A stretch of DNA of 26,696 nt from the NCBI RefSeq assembly GCF_934359325.1, contig NZ_CAKRLH010000005.1, forward strand, positions 1 to 26,696. The letters run 5' to 3'. The DNA is from an uncultured Porphyromonas sp. GTDB lineage: Bacteria > Bacteroidota > Bacteroidia > Bacteroidales > Porphyromonadaceae. The notes beneath the pieces were generated by a model. It worked only from the letters and a program-made list of their open reading frames with translations. It was not told the origin of the DNA and searched no databases. Both the position numbers and the translations under genes were made by a program. Shown here one piece after another: positions 1 to 7,168 of the stretch; the first letter of the stretch is position 1, and each line of letters opens with the position of its first letter.

Positions 1-1382
1 TTGGGCTTGCACCCCCAGAGGGCGTAGAAGAGGATCCATGCCTCACCGATGGCGACGAGGATCCAGGAGATGTTCCATCCGATACCATCAGCCATCGCAC
101 CCTGGATCACAGGGAGAAGCGCACCACCGAAGCAGCCCATCATCAGGATGCCGGATGCCTTAGAGGTGTAGCGGCCGAGGCCATTGAGGGAGAGGGCAAA
201 GGTGGAGGGCCACATCACGGAGTGGAAGAGACCGATGGCGCATAGGAAGTAGGGATTCTCCGTCACCATGGCGAGGATCACGAGGATCAGAGCGGCGAGG
301 GAGGCGACCATCAGCTGGGTGCGGGCGCTGACCTTATTGAGGAAGCTGCCGACAAAGCGACCAACCAGCATACCACCCCAGTAGAAGGAGGCAAGCGTGG
401 CGCCGAGCTTGGCAGCCATGGCGAGGTCATTCATCGCATAGAGGACAATATTGGCACCCACGCAGACCTCCACACCGACGTAGAAGAAGAGGGTCACCAG
501 CCCGAGTGAGAGCTGACGGAAGGACCAGACGCTATCGGGGAGCTTCTCATCGCCGGAGGAGACTCCCTCGATCTCGGGGAGATTGATGCGGGTGAGTGCA
601 AAGACGATCACAGCCACGAGGATCATCAGGCAGAGGATCGGCAGGTAGAGGGAGGTGATATTGACCTCCAGTCCGCTCTTGCCACTAAAGATCACGTAGG
701 CAACGAAGAGCGGGCCGAGCGTGGTCATGAGGGAGTTACCGGTACCGGAGATATTCTGACGCTGTACGCCGGTGGTGCCGGGGACGTCGCAGGCAACGAG
801 GTAGGGATTGACCACCGCCTGGAGGTAGGTGAGCGCCGTACCGGCAACAAAGGCGGCGATGAGGAAGATCCAGTAGGCGATCGGGAGGGTTACGGGACCC
901 TGCCAGGTGAGACCGGTGAAGTCGCCGGACTTAGCGGTATCGACGGCAAAGTTGCCCGTCTCAGCCGCAGCGGTCTGCATGGCAGCGATGCTTCCCTGAC
1001 TCTCGATAGACTTCGCCTCATTGATTGCACCCTCAAAGCGGGACAGATCAAAGGTGTCGAAGCACCAGGCGGAGCACATGTAGATCGCAAAGGCGACGAT
1101 CAGGATGCCGAGACCAAGGATGAGCGACTTCTTGTACCCATTCTTCTCGATGTACCGGGTACTGATCGGTCCCATCACGAGGTAGGCGAGGAAGAAGGCG
1201 AAATTGAGCGTCGTCGTCAGCGTATTGGTCATGCTACCGCCCTTGATGAGGTAGGCGGCCTGCATCGGGGCCTGGAATTGCTGATTGAGGTTGGTGATCA
1301 GGCCGATCAGAGCCATCAGCACCACCATAATGATGAAGGGCACCAAGTAATTGGGCTTCGTCTGATTGTACGTTTTAGTCAT
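1..1382 (-). CDS. MFS sugar transporter, FucP/GluP-like (3' end outside window)
   Basis: This is an inner-membrane sugar:proton symporter of the FucP/GluP (glucose/galactose) branch of the major facilitator superfamily. I translated 460 codons from the ATG at 1382 to the window edge with no stop, so the C-terminus is missing. The product starts MTKTYNQTKPNYLVPF and shows alternating hydrophobic helices. A hydrophilic loop of about 60 residues (roughly 105-167) lies after the early helices; I recall such a loop from Bacteroidota glucose/galactose MFS proteins. A family-type NPYLVACD motif lies near residues 192-199. The gene sits 31 bp downstream of galM on the same strand, so it is probably the second gene of a galactose/glucose uptake operon. 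A galK beyond the left edge would fit but cannot be seen. The family call is firm; the exact sugar is inferred from galM. Confidence 0.85.
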   Translation of the reverse strand, partial: MTKTYNQTKPNYLVPFIIMVVLMALIGLITNLNQQFQAPMQAAYLIKGGSMTNTLTTTLNFAFFLAYLVMGPISTRYIEKNGYKKSLILGLGILIVAFAIYMCSAWCFDTFDLSRFEGAINEAKSIESQGSIAAMQTAAAETGNFAVDTAKSGDFTGLTWQGPVTLPIAYWIFLIAAFVAGTALTYLQAVVNPYLVACDVPGTTGVQRQNISGTGNSLMTTLGPLFVAYVIFSGKSGLEVNITSLYLPILCLMILVAVIVFALTRINLPEIEGVSSGDEKLPDSVWSFRQLSLGLVTLFFYVGVEVCVGANIVLYAMNDLAMAAKLGATLASFYWGGMLVGRFVGSFLNKVSARTQLMVASLAALILVILAMVTENPYFLCAIGLFHSVMWPSTFALSLNGLGRYTSKASGILMMGCFGGALLPVIQGAMADGIGWNISWILVAIGEAWILFYALWGCKP

Positions 1383-1413
1383 AAGTTATTGTGGAAAGTG
1401 TTAGAATGCATGG

Positions 1414-2508
1414 TCAGAGCTCCTCGTCCTCGATCTCCACGGTGGAGAAGGCGAAGGTGGTCCGGCTCTCATAGGTGTCTCCCGGGCGGAGGACCGTGGA
1501 GGGGAAGTCGGGCTTATTGGGTGAGTCGGGGAAGTGCTGTGTCTCGAAGCAGATCGCCGAGCGGGCGGGGTAGCGGCTCTCGCCCTTACCTCGCATATTG
1601 CCGGTGAGCCAATTGGCGGTATAGATCTGCACGCCGGGCTGGTCGGTCTGCACCTCCATGGAGATGCCGCTCTTGGGGGAGAAGCAGATGGCGCAGGGTC
1701 CGAAGGTCCCCGGCTCCTTATCCAGCACCCAGGTGTGGTCGTAGCCACGCGCCTGGAGGAGCTGCTTCTCCTCTCTGTCGATCCGCTCGCCCACCTCGTG
1801 CCAGTCGAGGAAGTCGAAGGGCGTCCGCTCCACCGCCTCAGCGGTGCCGAAGGGGATCGCCGTGTCGTCCGTCGGGAGGTACTTCGATCCGAAGAGCCTC
1901 AGCATATGGTCGTGGACGGAGGGGTCTCCCTCGCCGGAGAGATTGAAGTAGGAGTGGTTGGTGAGGTTGATCACCGTAGGTCGGGTCGTGCTCGCCTTAT
2001 AGCGGATGTCGAGGGTATTGTCCTCCAGGAGGCAATAGGTCACCTCCACCTCCAGCTCGCCGGGGAAGCCCTCCTCACCATCGAGGGAGGTGTAGCGGAG
2101 TACGAGCGTGGCGTCATCCGTCTGCTCGGCGTCCCAGACCCGGAAGTTGAAGCCCGTGGGTCCGCCGTGGAGGCTATTGGGACCGTTATTGATCCTCAGG
2201 CGATAGGTCGTGTCATCAAGCGTAAACTTCCCCTTCGCGATCCGATTGCCGTAGCGACCGATGACGGAGCCGAAGTACTGCTCCTCCGTCCCGAGGTAGT
2301 CGTCGAGGCTGTCGTGTCCGAGGACGACGTCCACTGGCTTACCGTCCCGGTCGGGAACCAGCAGCTGGACGATCTTGCCGCCGTAGTTGGTCACCAGCAT
2401 CTCCATCCCGGCCCCATTGGTGAGGTGAAAGAGATGGGTGGGATGACCACAGAGGTTGCGGTCAAAGCTCTCTGCGTCTATCGAGACCGGCTTTCTATAG
2501 TAGTTCAT
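1414..2508 (-). CDS. galM: Aldose 1-epimerase (mutarotase)
   Basis: GalM interconverts the alpha and beta anomers of galactose and glucose in the cytoplasm, feeding galactokinase. The 364-residue product is close to the usual length (about 340-380). Family motifs are clear: NSLHGG (His114), NLTNHSYFNLSG with the likely catalytic acid His185, GYDHTW with the sugar-binding Asp257, and FETQHFPDSPNKPDFPS with the likely catalytic base Glu322, followed by the usual PGDTY ending. I see no signal peptide. The ATG at 2508 starts MNYYRKPVSI; a promoter-like TACATTTG lies about 65 bp upstream. The MFS sugar transporter follows after 31 bp, consistent with a galM-transporter operon. Confidence 0.95.
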   Translation of the reverse strand: MNYYRKPVSIDAESFDRNLCGHPTHLFHLTNGAGMEMLVTNYGGKIVQLLVPDRDGKPVDVVLGHDSLDDYLGTEEQYFGSVIGRYGNRIAKGKFTLDDTTYRLRINNGPNSLHGGPTGFNFRVWDAEQTDDATLVLRYTSLDGEEGFPGELEVEVTYCLLEDNTLDIRYKASTTRPTVINLTNHSYFNLSGEGDPSVHDHMLRLFGSKYLPTDDTAIPFGTAEAVERTPFDFLDWHEVGERIDREEKQLLQARGYDHTWVLDKEPGTFGPCAICFSPKSGISMEVQTDQPGVQIYTANWLTGNMRGKGESRYPARSAICFETQHFPDSPNKPDFPSTVLRPGDTYESRTTFAFSTVEIEDEEL

Positions 2509-2550
2509 ACGTAAGCATTAGTTAGAGTGGAGGATGAGCCGGGGGATCAC

Positions 2551-2581
2551 CCGCCCGGGCGGTATTCCGTCATCAAATGTA
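2551..2581 (-). promoter_or_regulatory. Putative galM promoter (-7 box) and leader palindrome
   Basis: On the minus strand 2581-2574 reads TACATTTG, an exact match to the Bacteroidota -7 consensus TAnnTTTG. The -33 box at the usual 19-bp spacing is poor (TGGG), so the promoter rests mainly on the -7 element. Just downstream, 2551-2562 is the perfect palindrome CCGCCCGGGCGG. It could be an operator or a leader hairpin controlling galM. Confidence 0.45.
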
Positions 2582-2620
2582 CACTTTTTTACCCTTACGC
2601 CCCACTAATAAGCAAATTAT

Positions 2621-3205
2621 TTATTGTGCACCGCCGCCACCGAGTTCGATCAGCCAGCGGCAAAATAGGAGGAAAAGGTAGGCCAAGAGGACCACGAGGA
2701 TGATCAGGACGATGATTGCCACGACAAAGTAGCGGGCTCGGCGATTGACCTCACGGATCGTCTCGCGGTCATCCTCGACGAAACCGCGAACCAGCTTAGC
2801 GGTCCGGCTATTGGCCCGGAAGAAGAAGTCCAGCACCGGACCGATAAAAGGAACCAGTCCGACGCAGAGATCGATGAGGAAGTTGTAGAGGATCGCCAGC
2901 GTCAGCGGCAGAGACTTGATCTTGCGGGTCGAGAGCCGCAGCCCCGGGATCACGAAGAGAAAGCCCACCACGTCGCCCGCATAGGGGATGAGACCGATGA
3001 GGGCATCCAGTCCATAGCGGTCCATATATCGGTCCGCCCAGAGGATGATCCGGTAGTCGCGGTCGCTGAGGAGCTCCTGCCGGCGCTCCTCCTTCCTCGC
3101 ATGGCGCGCTGCCTCCGCCGCCCGAGCGCGGTCCATGGCAGCCTGCTCCTCGGGGTCCGTCAGCCGGAGCTGACGCCGTACCTGCTCTCGTCGTCCCTCG
3201 TGCAT
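2621..3205 (-). CDS. DUF4112 membrane protein
   Basis: This 194-residue protein of unknown function carries a DUF4112 core. A charged N-terminal helix with a DPEEQAAMDRARAAEAARHA stretch is followed by DYRIILWADRYMDRYGLD. Two hydrophobic segments come next (IGLIPYAGDVVGFLFVIPGL and LTLAILYNFLIDLCVGLVPF, ending in GPVLDFFFRANSRTAKL). A strongly hydrophobic C-terminal helix rich in I, L and V (3' part of the gene) ends in CRWLIELGGGGAQ. The reading frame is open upstream to 3319, but I chose the ATG at 3205 (MHEGRREQ). The upstream sequence overlaps the preceding gene and reads as arbitrary Arg/Ser/Cys-rich sequence, and this ATG lies 4 bp after the preceding stop. It is almost certainly co-translated with the coiled-coil gene. 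DUF4112 has no established function that I know of. Confidence 0.8.
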   Translation of the reverse strand: MHEGRREQVRRQLRLTDPEEQAAMDRARAAEAARHARKEERRQELLSDRDYRIILWADRYMDRYGLDALIGLIPYAGDVVGFLFVIPGLRLSTRKIKSLPLTLAILYNFLIDLCVGLVPFIGPVLDFFFRANSRTAKLVRGFVEDDRETIREVNRRARYFVVAIIVLIILVVLLAYLFLLFCRWLIELGGGGAQ

Positions 3206-3209
3206 CGTC

Positions 3210-5366
3210 TTATACGTCCAGTGTCGTCTCGCCGCTGAGCAGCTTGCGGAGGTCATCCGGCCCGAGATCCTGCCGACCCTCCCCTGCGAGGAGCAGCAGG
3301 TCCTCACGGACACGCTCATCGGTCAGATCGGTGTGGACACGACGACGAACCTCGGCGACGAAGGCGGACTTATCGTCGATCTGCCGCATATTGTACTGAA
3401 AGGTCTCGCGGATCCGCTCCAGTTCGCGACGATAATGGTCCTCGGTCACCTTATTCGCCAGCTCCTTCTGCCGCAGAAGTAGAAGCTCATCGACAGCCGC
3501 TGCCGACCGCTGGGCAGCGACACGAGAGCGGGCAGAAGCCACCTGAGCCAACTGTCGGGCACGCTGCTCATCCCGAGGATCAGCGGGTCTCGAGGGGGCG
3601 ACGGAGCGGGAGACCGTCTCCTTAACCACCGGCATCGCCTCTCGCTCCACCCCCTGCAGGCGCTGCCGGAGGCGATCGATCCGCTCCGTCATCTCGGCAG
3701 GAAGCGGCGACTGCTCCAGCTCCCTGAGAGACTGAGGAGCCATCAGCCGCTCCTCCAGCGGGCTCTCAATGATCTCACGAGCGATGGCGAGGAGCTTAAG
3801 CACCGGGGTGAGGTGCTCCGCCGCCCTGCTCAGCATCTCCGGCGACAGGGTCTGCAGCTCATGGATATGCTTCGTCAGATCCCCGGCATCCATGCGCGAC
3901 TGATGGTACTCCTTGAGCGACTCATCGTAGATCCGTTGCAGCGAGTCGATCTCCTCGCCGAAGACCCTCAGGTCCACCCTCAGCTCCTCGTACTTGCGCA
4001 CGATCTCGCCGTCGTACTTGTCCCACTCGGTGAGGTCGCGACCATAGCTCTCGCGAGCCTTGCCGAAGGTGATCATACGACGGAACCAGTTCGGCTCCTT
4101 CGGCTTAGCCCGGAGAGCCTCCTCGTAGCGCTCCTCCAGTGAGTCGAGTAGCACCTTCGTCGTCTCCACCTGATCCTTGTAGTAGGTGATATTGAGTCGG
4201 GCGTCGAGCATTTTCTCTTCCAGCTCCCGCATATGCCGGTGGATCTCCTCCCGCTCGCTGACGATCTGCTTCACCTCGGGGTCAGAGTAAAGCGCCTCCC
4301 GAAGCGCCCGCCACTCGCCAGCAAAGACCCGCTCCCCATACCGGTAGAAGAGGTCCGCCCGAGAGAGGTAGAGGTCGTTGATCGTCCGGTACACCTCCAC
4401 CAGCCGCGCCATATCCGCCTGTATGGAGGAGGCATCCCGAACCACATCGCTCCGGAGGTCGAGGAGCTGACCTTTCAGTCGCGCGGTGTCCCCGACCGAC
4501 TTACTGTAGTGGGAGACAAGATTGACCGCCGCCATCACGAGGGCAAAGCGGCGACCCGAGGAGTAGCTGTAGTCCCGCACCGTCTCCGAGAGACCGGCGC
4601 GAAAGTCCTCCGAGATAGAGCTAAGGAGCTCTGACGAGCGACCCGAGAGACTGTCGAAGGAGAGCCTCGCCCGACCATACATCCGGTCCACATCGATCCA
4701 GCGAAGCTTGTCGAAGTCGAAGAGCTCCGGCGCCACGCTATGGATCCGATCGCCAAAGAGATCCTTCAGCAGCGCCACCCACTCCCGATAGCTGTAGAGG
4801 ATCTGCTCCCGCAGTTCGCCGTACGCGGTGATAGCCCCCTTGATGTCCCCCTTCGCCTCCTTATACGCCTCCACCAGACCGGCATAGCGCCGGAGCAGAT
4901 CCTCCGACTCCGCCTGTATCGCCTTGATGCCGGCAGTACCGACGATGGTATCGACCGCCTGCTGAGAGAGCTGAGGCTTCACGCCCGGGCGGTAGTCCCG
5001 GGACGCCTCATCCACCTGCACGAGGACCCGGTCCATAGCTCTCTTCCCCTCCTCAAGCAGCTCCGTCACCACGCTCACCGCCTTTGCGCTGTCGCTCGAC
5101 TCGATCAGGTCGATGATGCGGTACTCATCGACGAGGCTCTTACTGCTGCTGTTATTGAGGAAGGCCTCCCGGATATGGGGGTCATCCCCCAGCGACCTGT
5201 ACGCCTCCCAGACCAGCCTGCTCACCTCGGACGAGTCCCCGGAGATGCCGTCACCCCGCAGCTCATAGGCGAGGTCGGCGCGGGTAAAGTGGTCGTCCCG
5301 GGCGACCAACTGGTCAGCAACAGACTTGATGCGCTCGTAGAGACGCTGCAGATCGATATCGGACAT
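3210..5366 (-). CDS. Large coiled-coil protein of unknown function
   Basis: I do not recognise this 718-residue protein. It has no signal peptide and no convincing transmembrane segment, so it is probably cytoplasmic. The N-terminal 100 residues (MSDIDLQRLYERIKSVADQL) look like a small helical domain. Most of the rest is charged alpha-helix with heptad-like spacing, especially about residues 325-500, with EREEIHRHMRELEEKMLDAR and YYKDQVETTKVLLDSLEERY. A linker rich in Pro, Arg and Ala (around SRSVAPSRPADPRDEQRARQ) precedes a second helical part and the C-terminus LLSGETTLDV. No Walker motif or enzyme motif is evident, so it is not an obvious SMC-type ATPase. The frame is open to 5474, but the ATG at 5366 is preferred because the extra 36 codons overlap the promoter region. 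It is coupled to the DUF4112 gene (4-bp gap), which suggests a membrane-associated scaffold. That last point is inference only. Confidence 0.75.
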   Translation of the reverse strand: MSDIDLQRLYERIKSVADQLVARDDHFTRADLAYELRGDGISGDSSEVSRLVWEAYRSLGDDPHIREAFLNNSSSKSLVDEYRIIDLIESSDSAKAVSVVTELLEEGKRAMDRVLVQVDEASRDYRPGVKPQLSQQAVDTIVGTAGIKAIQAESEDLLRRYAGLVEAYKEAKGDIKGAITAYGELREQILYSYREWVALLKDLFGDRIHSVAPELFDFDKLRWIDVDRMYGRARLSFDSLSGRSSELLSSISEDFRAGLSETVRDYSYSSGRRFALVMAAVNLVSHYSKSVGDTARLKGQLLDLRSDVVRDASSIQADMARLVEVYRTINDLYLSRADLFYRYGERVFAGEWRALREALYSDPEVKQIVSEREEIHRHMRELEEKMLDARLNITYYKDQVETTKVLLDSLEERYEEALRAKPKEPNWFRRMITFGKARESYGRDLTEWDKYDGEIVRKYEELRVDLRVFGEEIDSLQRIYDESLKEYHQSRMDAGDLTKHIHELQTLSPEMLSRAAEHLTPVLKLLAIAREIIESPLEERLMAPQSLRELEQSPLPAEMTERIDRLRQRLQGVEREAMPVVKETVSRSVAPSRPADPRDEQRARQLAQVASARSRVAAQRSAAAVDELLLLRQKELANKVTEDHYRRELERIRETFQYNMRQIDDKSAFVAEVRRRVHTDLTDERVREDLLLLAGEGRQDLGPDDLRKLLSGETTLDV

Positions 5367-5432
5367 AGTGGAAATAGGACTACTATATATAATATGTGTG
5401 GACAGCCGAGACCAAAGGTCATCCCGACTGCT

Positions 5433-5440
5433 CAAATGTA
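5433..5440 (-). promoter_or_regulatory. Putative -7 promoter box for the coiled-coil/DUF4112 unit
   Basis: The minus strand reads TACATTTG here, an exact TAnnTTTG match about 67 bp upstream of the ATG at 5366. The surrounding sequence resembles the galM promoter: both have a minus-strand A-tract just upstream of the box. I find no good -33 box at 19 bp; a TTGG lies 23 bp upstream. Confidence 0.4.
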
Positions 5441-5480
5441 CCGCTTTTTCACCACAAGCCTCTCCAACAATCACTCGTCA

Positions 5481-5516
5481 GACTTATCCGACTTGTCCGA
5501 CCCGTGCGACTTGTCC
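5481..5516. repeat. 9-bp tandem repeat (GACTTGTCC), about 4 imperfect copies
   Basis: Consecutive 9-mers read GACTTATCC, GACTTGTCC, GACCCGTGC and GACTTGTCC, followed by a decayed GATAACAGT. The same unit recurs in four near-perfect copies at 10192-10227. At both sites it lies on the left side of a 22-bp-period CCGG array. Confidence 0.8.
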
Positions 5517-5530
5517 GATAACAGTCGCCA

Positions 5531-5590
5531 CTATTACCGGGTTTAGTCATCACTATTACCGGGTTTAGTGATCACTAAACCCGGTAATAG
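5531..5590. repeat. 22-bp-period CCGG palindrome array A (3 modules)
   Basis: This 60-bp block has three 12-bp modules of ATTACCGGGTTT, the third as its reverse complement AAACCCGGTAAT. They are separated by 10-bp spacers: AGTCATCACT, then the self-complementary AGTGATCACT. The CCGG cores start at 5537, 5559 and 5581, exactly 22 bp apart. Positions 5553-5590 form a perfect 38-bp palindrome centred between 5571 and 5572. The array lies upstream of the coiled-coil operon promoter. See arrays B and C. Confidence 0.9.
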
Positions 5591-5971
5591 ATAATCCTCT
5601 GATCCGACAGACTTGCCTCGCCCCTCTTTGCTGCCGTCACGCATCCGACGTCCGGGGGAGGTCCCGACTCACATTCTTTGCAGAAGGTTATGCTTTTTCT
5701 TTGTTCTTATCAGTTCGTAATCATCACCATAAACTACGATACCGAATTATCTTGCGGATTTCATCCCGCAAGATGGGGGTGTATAGCGGCTTCTGCACCA
5801 CACACGTCAGACCGTCCGCACACGCTCATCACGCAGAATACCGGAAGAACCCTTTTTGCACGATGATGTACAACCAAACTTCGTGGTATGCGATGGAGGA
5901 CTATGCCGAGATCCACCAGAAGGACATGAGAAAACTCTATTTCAAGATTTCGGCTCAGTCCATAGGATAGA
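5591..5971. other. Intergenic region without a convincing gene
   Basis: This 381-bp stretch between array A and the glycosyltransferase stop holds no ORF I trust. The longest plus-strand frame (5701-5970) reads as low-plausibility protein and runs into the 3' end of the convergent gene. The only structure seen is a 7-bp hairpin at 5751-5772 (CTTGCGG / CCGCAAG, 8-nt loop). It has no T-run on either side, so I do not call it a terminator. Base composition appears more AT-rich than in the flanking genes, which could mark decayed sequence. Confidence 0.5.
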
Positions 5972-7138
5972 CTATATGTAGCGGTCAAAGACGGACTTGT
6001 AGCCGGCGACCATGCGGTCCCAGGAGAAGTGGTCGGTGGTGTAAGACTGCCCTCGTCTGCCCCACTCCGCCAGCTCCTGCTGCGGCATGGAGAGGAGCTC
6101 GCGGATCTTGGCGATCCAGCGGTCGGGCTCCTCAGGCGGCAGAAGGGTGCCATTGGCTCCCTCGATCACCGCCTCGGTGATCCCCTCTATGCCGGAGGCG
6201 ACCACCCAGGTGCCTCGGACACTTGCCTCGAGAGCGACGAGTCCGAAGCCCTCCTGGTCCCCCTCGACGGGGATATTGGGCATCACGAAGAGGTCCGCCA
6301 GCGAGTAGAGCGACATGAGATCGTCAAAGGAGACCCGCCCCAGGTGGTAGACGCCGGGGGTCGTCTCCAGCAGTTCGTCCAGCTCCGCCTCATCGGTGGG
6401 TGCCCCGAGGAAGAGCCGCAGGTCATTCCACGGTATGTAGCGCGTCACAGACTGCATGAAGGACTGCTCCTGCCGGCGTGGTCCGGTCATCAGCAGCACC
6501 ACATCGGAGCCGAGAGAGGGCATCACATTCTTGATAAACCACGAGAAACCCTTCCGCCGTACCGAGCGTCCACTGGCGATGATCACCCGCTTGCCTCGCA
6601 CGTCTACCCCTTGCGACAGCAGCTCCTCTGTGATCTCCTCTCGGCGATCGGGCTTATCCGCCAGCGACACATCGACGCCATTGGGCACCGTATAGGTGTG
6701 CTCGGGGTCAAACCCTCGCTTAAGACACTGCTGGCGGGTGTACTCGCTGACACAGATCGCTGCATCGTACTGCTCCAGCTTCGGGATGAGCTTATCCTGA
6801 TAAAAGTCCAGCGGGAAGGTGACGTCCAGTCCGTGATAAGTGACGATGACAGGGATGTCGAGCTCCTTCTGCATCCAGAGCGAGGCGGAGGCCATCGCGC
6901 CATCATTGAGGTGGATCAGCCGTATCTCGGGATGGCTCTCGAGGCACTCCATAATGTGTCGCTTGAGAGCTGCGAGCCAGACCACCTTGGGCTGATCTCC
7001 TTTCTTATAGGTAAAGGAGTGGACCTTATAGTAGGCCCTGAGTCCCTTGATGAGCTCATAGCTTTGTCGCTCCATCCCTCCGGTGGAGGGGGGATACTTG
7101 TGCGAAATACAGAGTATCTCAGGCTTCTTACCAGTCAT
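5972..7138 (-). CDS. Glycosyltransferase, GT4 family (GT-B fold)
   Basis: This 388-residue retaining glycosyltransferase probably transfers a sugar from a nucleotide donor to a lipid or glycan precursor at the inner face of the cytoplasmic membrane. The N-terminal half has the GT4 acceptor-domain signature SHKYPPSTGGMERQSYEL (residues about 12-29), and YHGLDVTF follows near residue 125. The C-terminal half has VPNGVD, the ASGRSVRRKGF donor-domain start, and the diagnostic E-x7-E in EGFGLVALEA, followed by SGIEGITEAV and NGTLLPPEEPD. Family length is normal. It lies 30 bp downstream of a flippase-like membrane protein on the same strand, which suggests a shared role in making or exporting a glycolipid or surface glycan. 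The acceptor and sugar cannot be read from sequence. Confidence 0.88.
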   Translation of the reverse strand: MTGKKPEILCISHKYPPSTGGMERQSYELIKGLRAYYKVHSFTYKKGDQPKVVWLAALKRHIMECLESHPEIRLIHLNDGAMASASLWMQKELDIPVIVTYHGLDVTFPLDFYQDKLIPKLEQYDAAICVSEYTRQQCLKRGFDPEHTYTVPNGVDVSLADKPDRREEITEELLSQGVDVRGKRVIIASGRSVRRKGFSWFIKNVMPSLGSDVVLLMTGPRRQEQSFMQSVTRYIPWNDLRLFLGAPTDEAELDELLETTPGVYHLGRVSFDDLMSLYSLADLFVMPNIPVEGDQEGFGLVALEASVRGTWVVASGIEGITEAVIEGANGTLLPPEEPDRWIAKIRELLSMPQQELAEWGRRGQSYTTDHFSWDRMVAGYKSVFDRYI

Positions 7139-7168
7139 GGAATATCAGGATTCATAGTGATAAAAGGT

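Noticed and set aside
1534..2514. 326-residue plus-strand open frame
   Set aside because: Antisense of galM, which has all catalytic motifs on the other strand.
3206..3319. N-terminal extension of the DUF4112 protein to 3319
   Set aside because: It overlaps the 3' end of the coiled-coil gene, has arbitrary composition, and a good ATG lies 4 bp after that gene's stop.
5531..5590. Short CRISPR array
   Set aside because: Repeat units are 12-15 bp with 7-10 bp spacers that are nearly identical; no cas genes are present. This is a palindrome array, not CRISPR.
5553..5590. 38-bp palindrome as terminator of the glycosyltransferase unit
   Set aside because: No T-run follows on either strand, and the same modules occur in non-hairpin arrangements at the other arrays.
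5701..5970. 89-residue ORF in the gap before the glycosyltransferase
   Set aside because: No promoter or recognisable motif, many His/Ser/Arg residues; the 3' half might be a remnant but I cannot name a parent gene.
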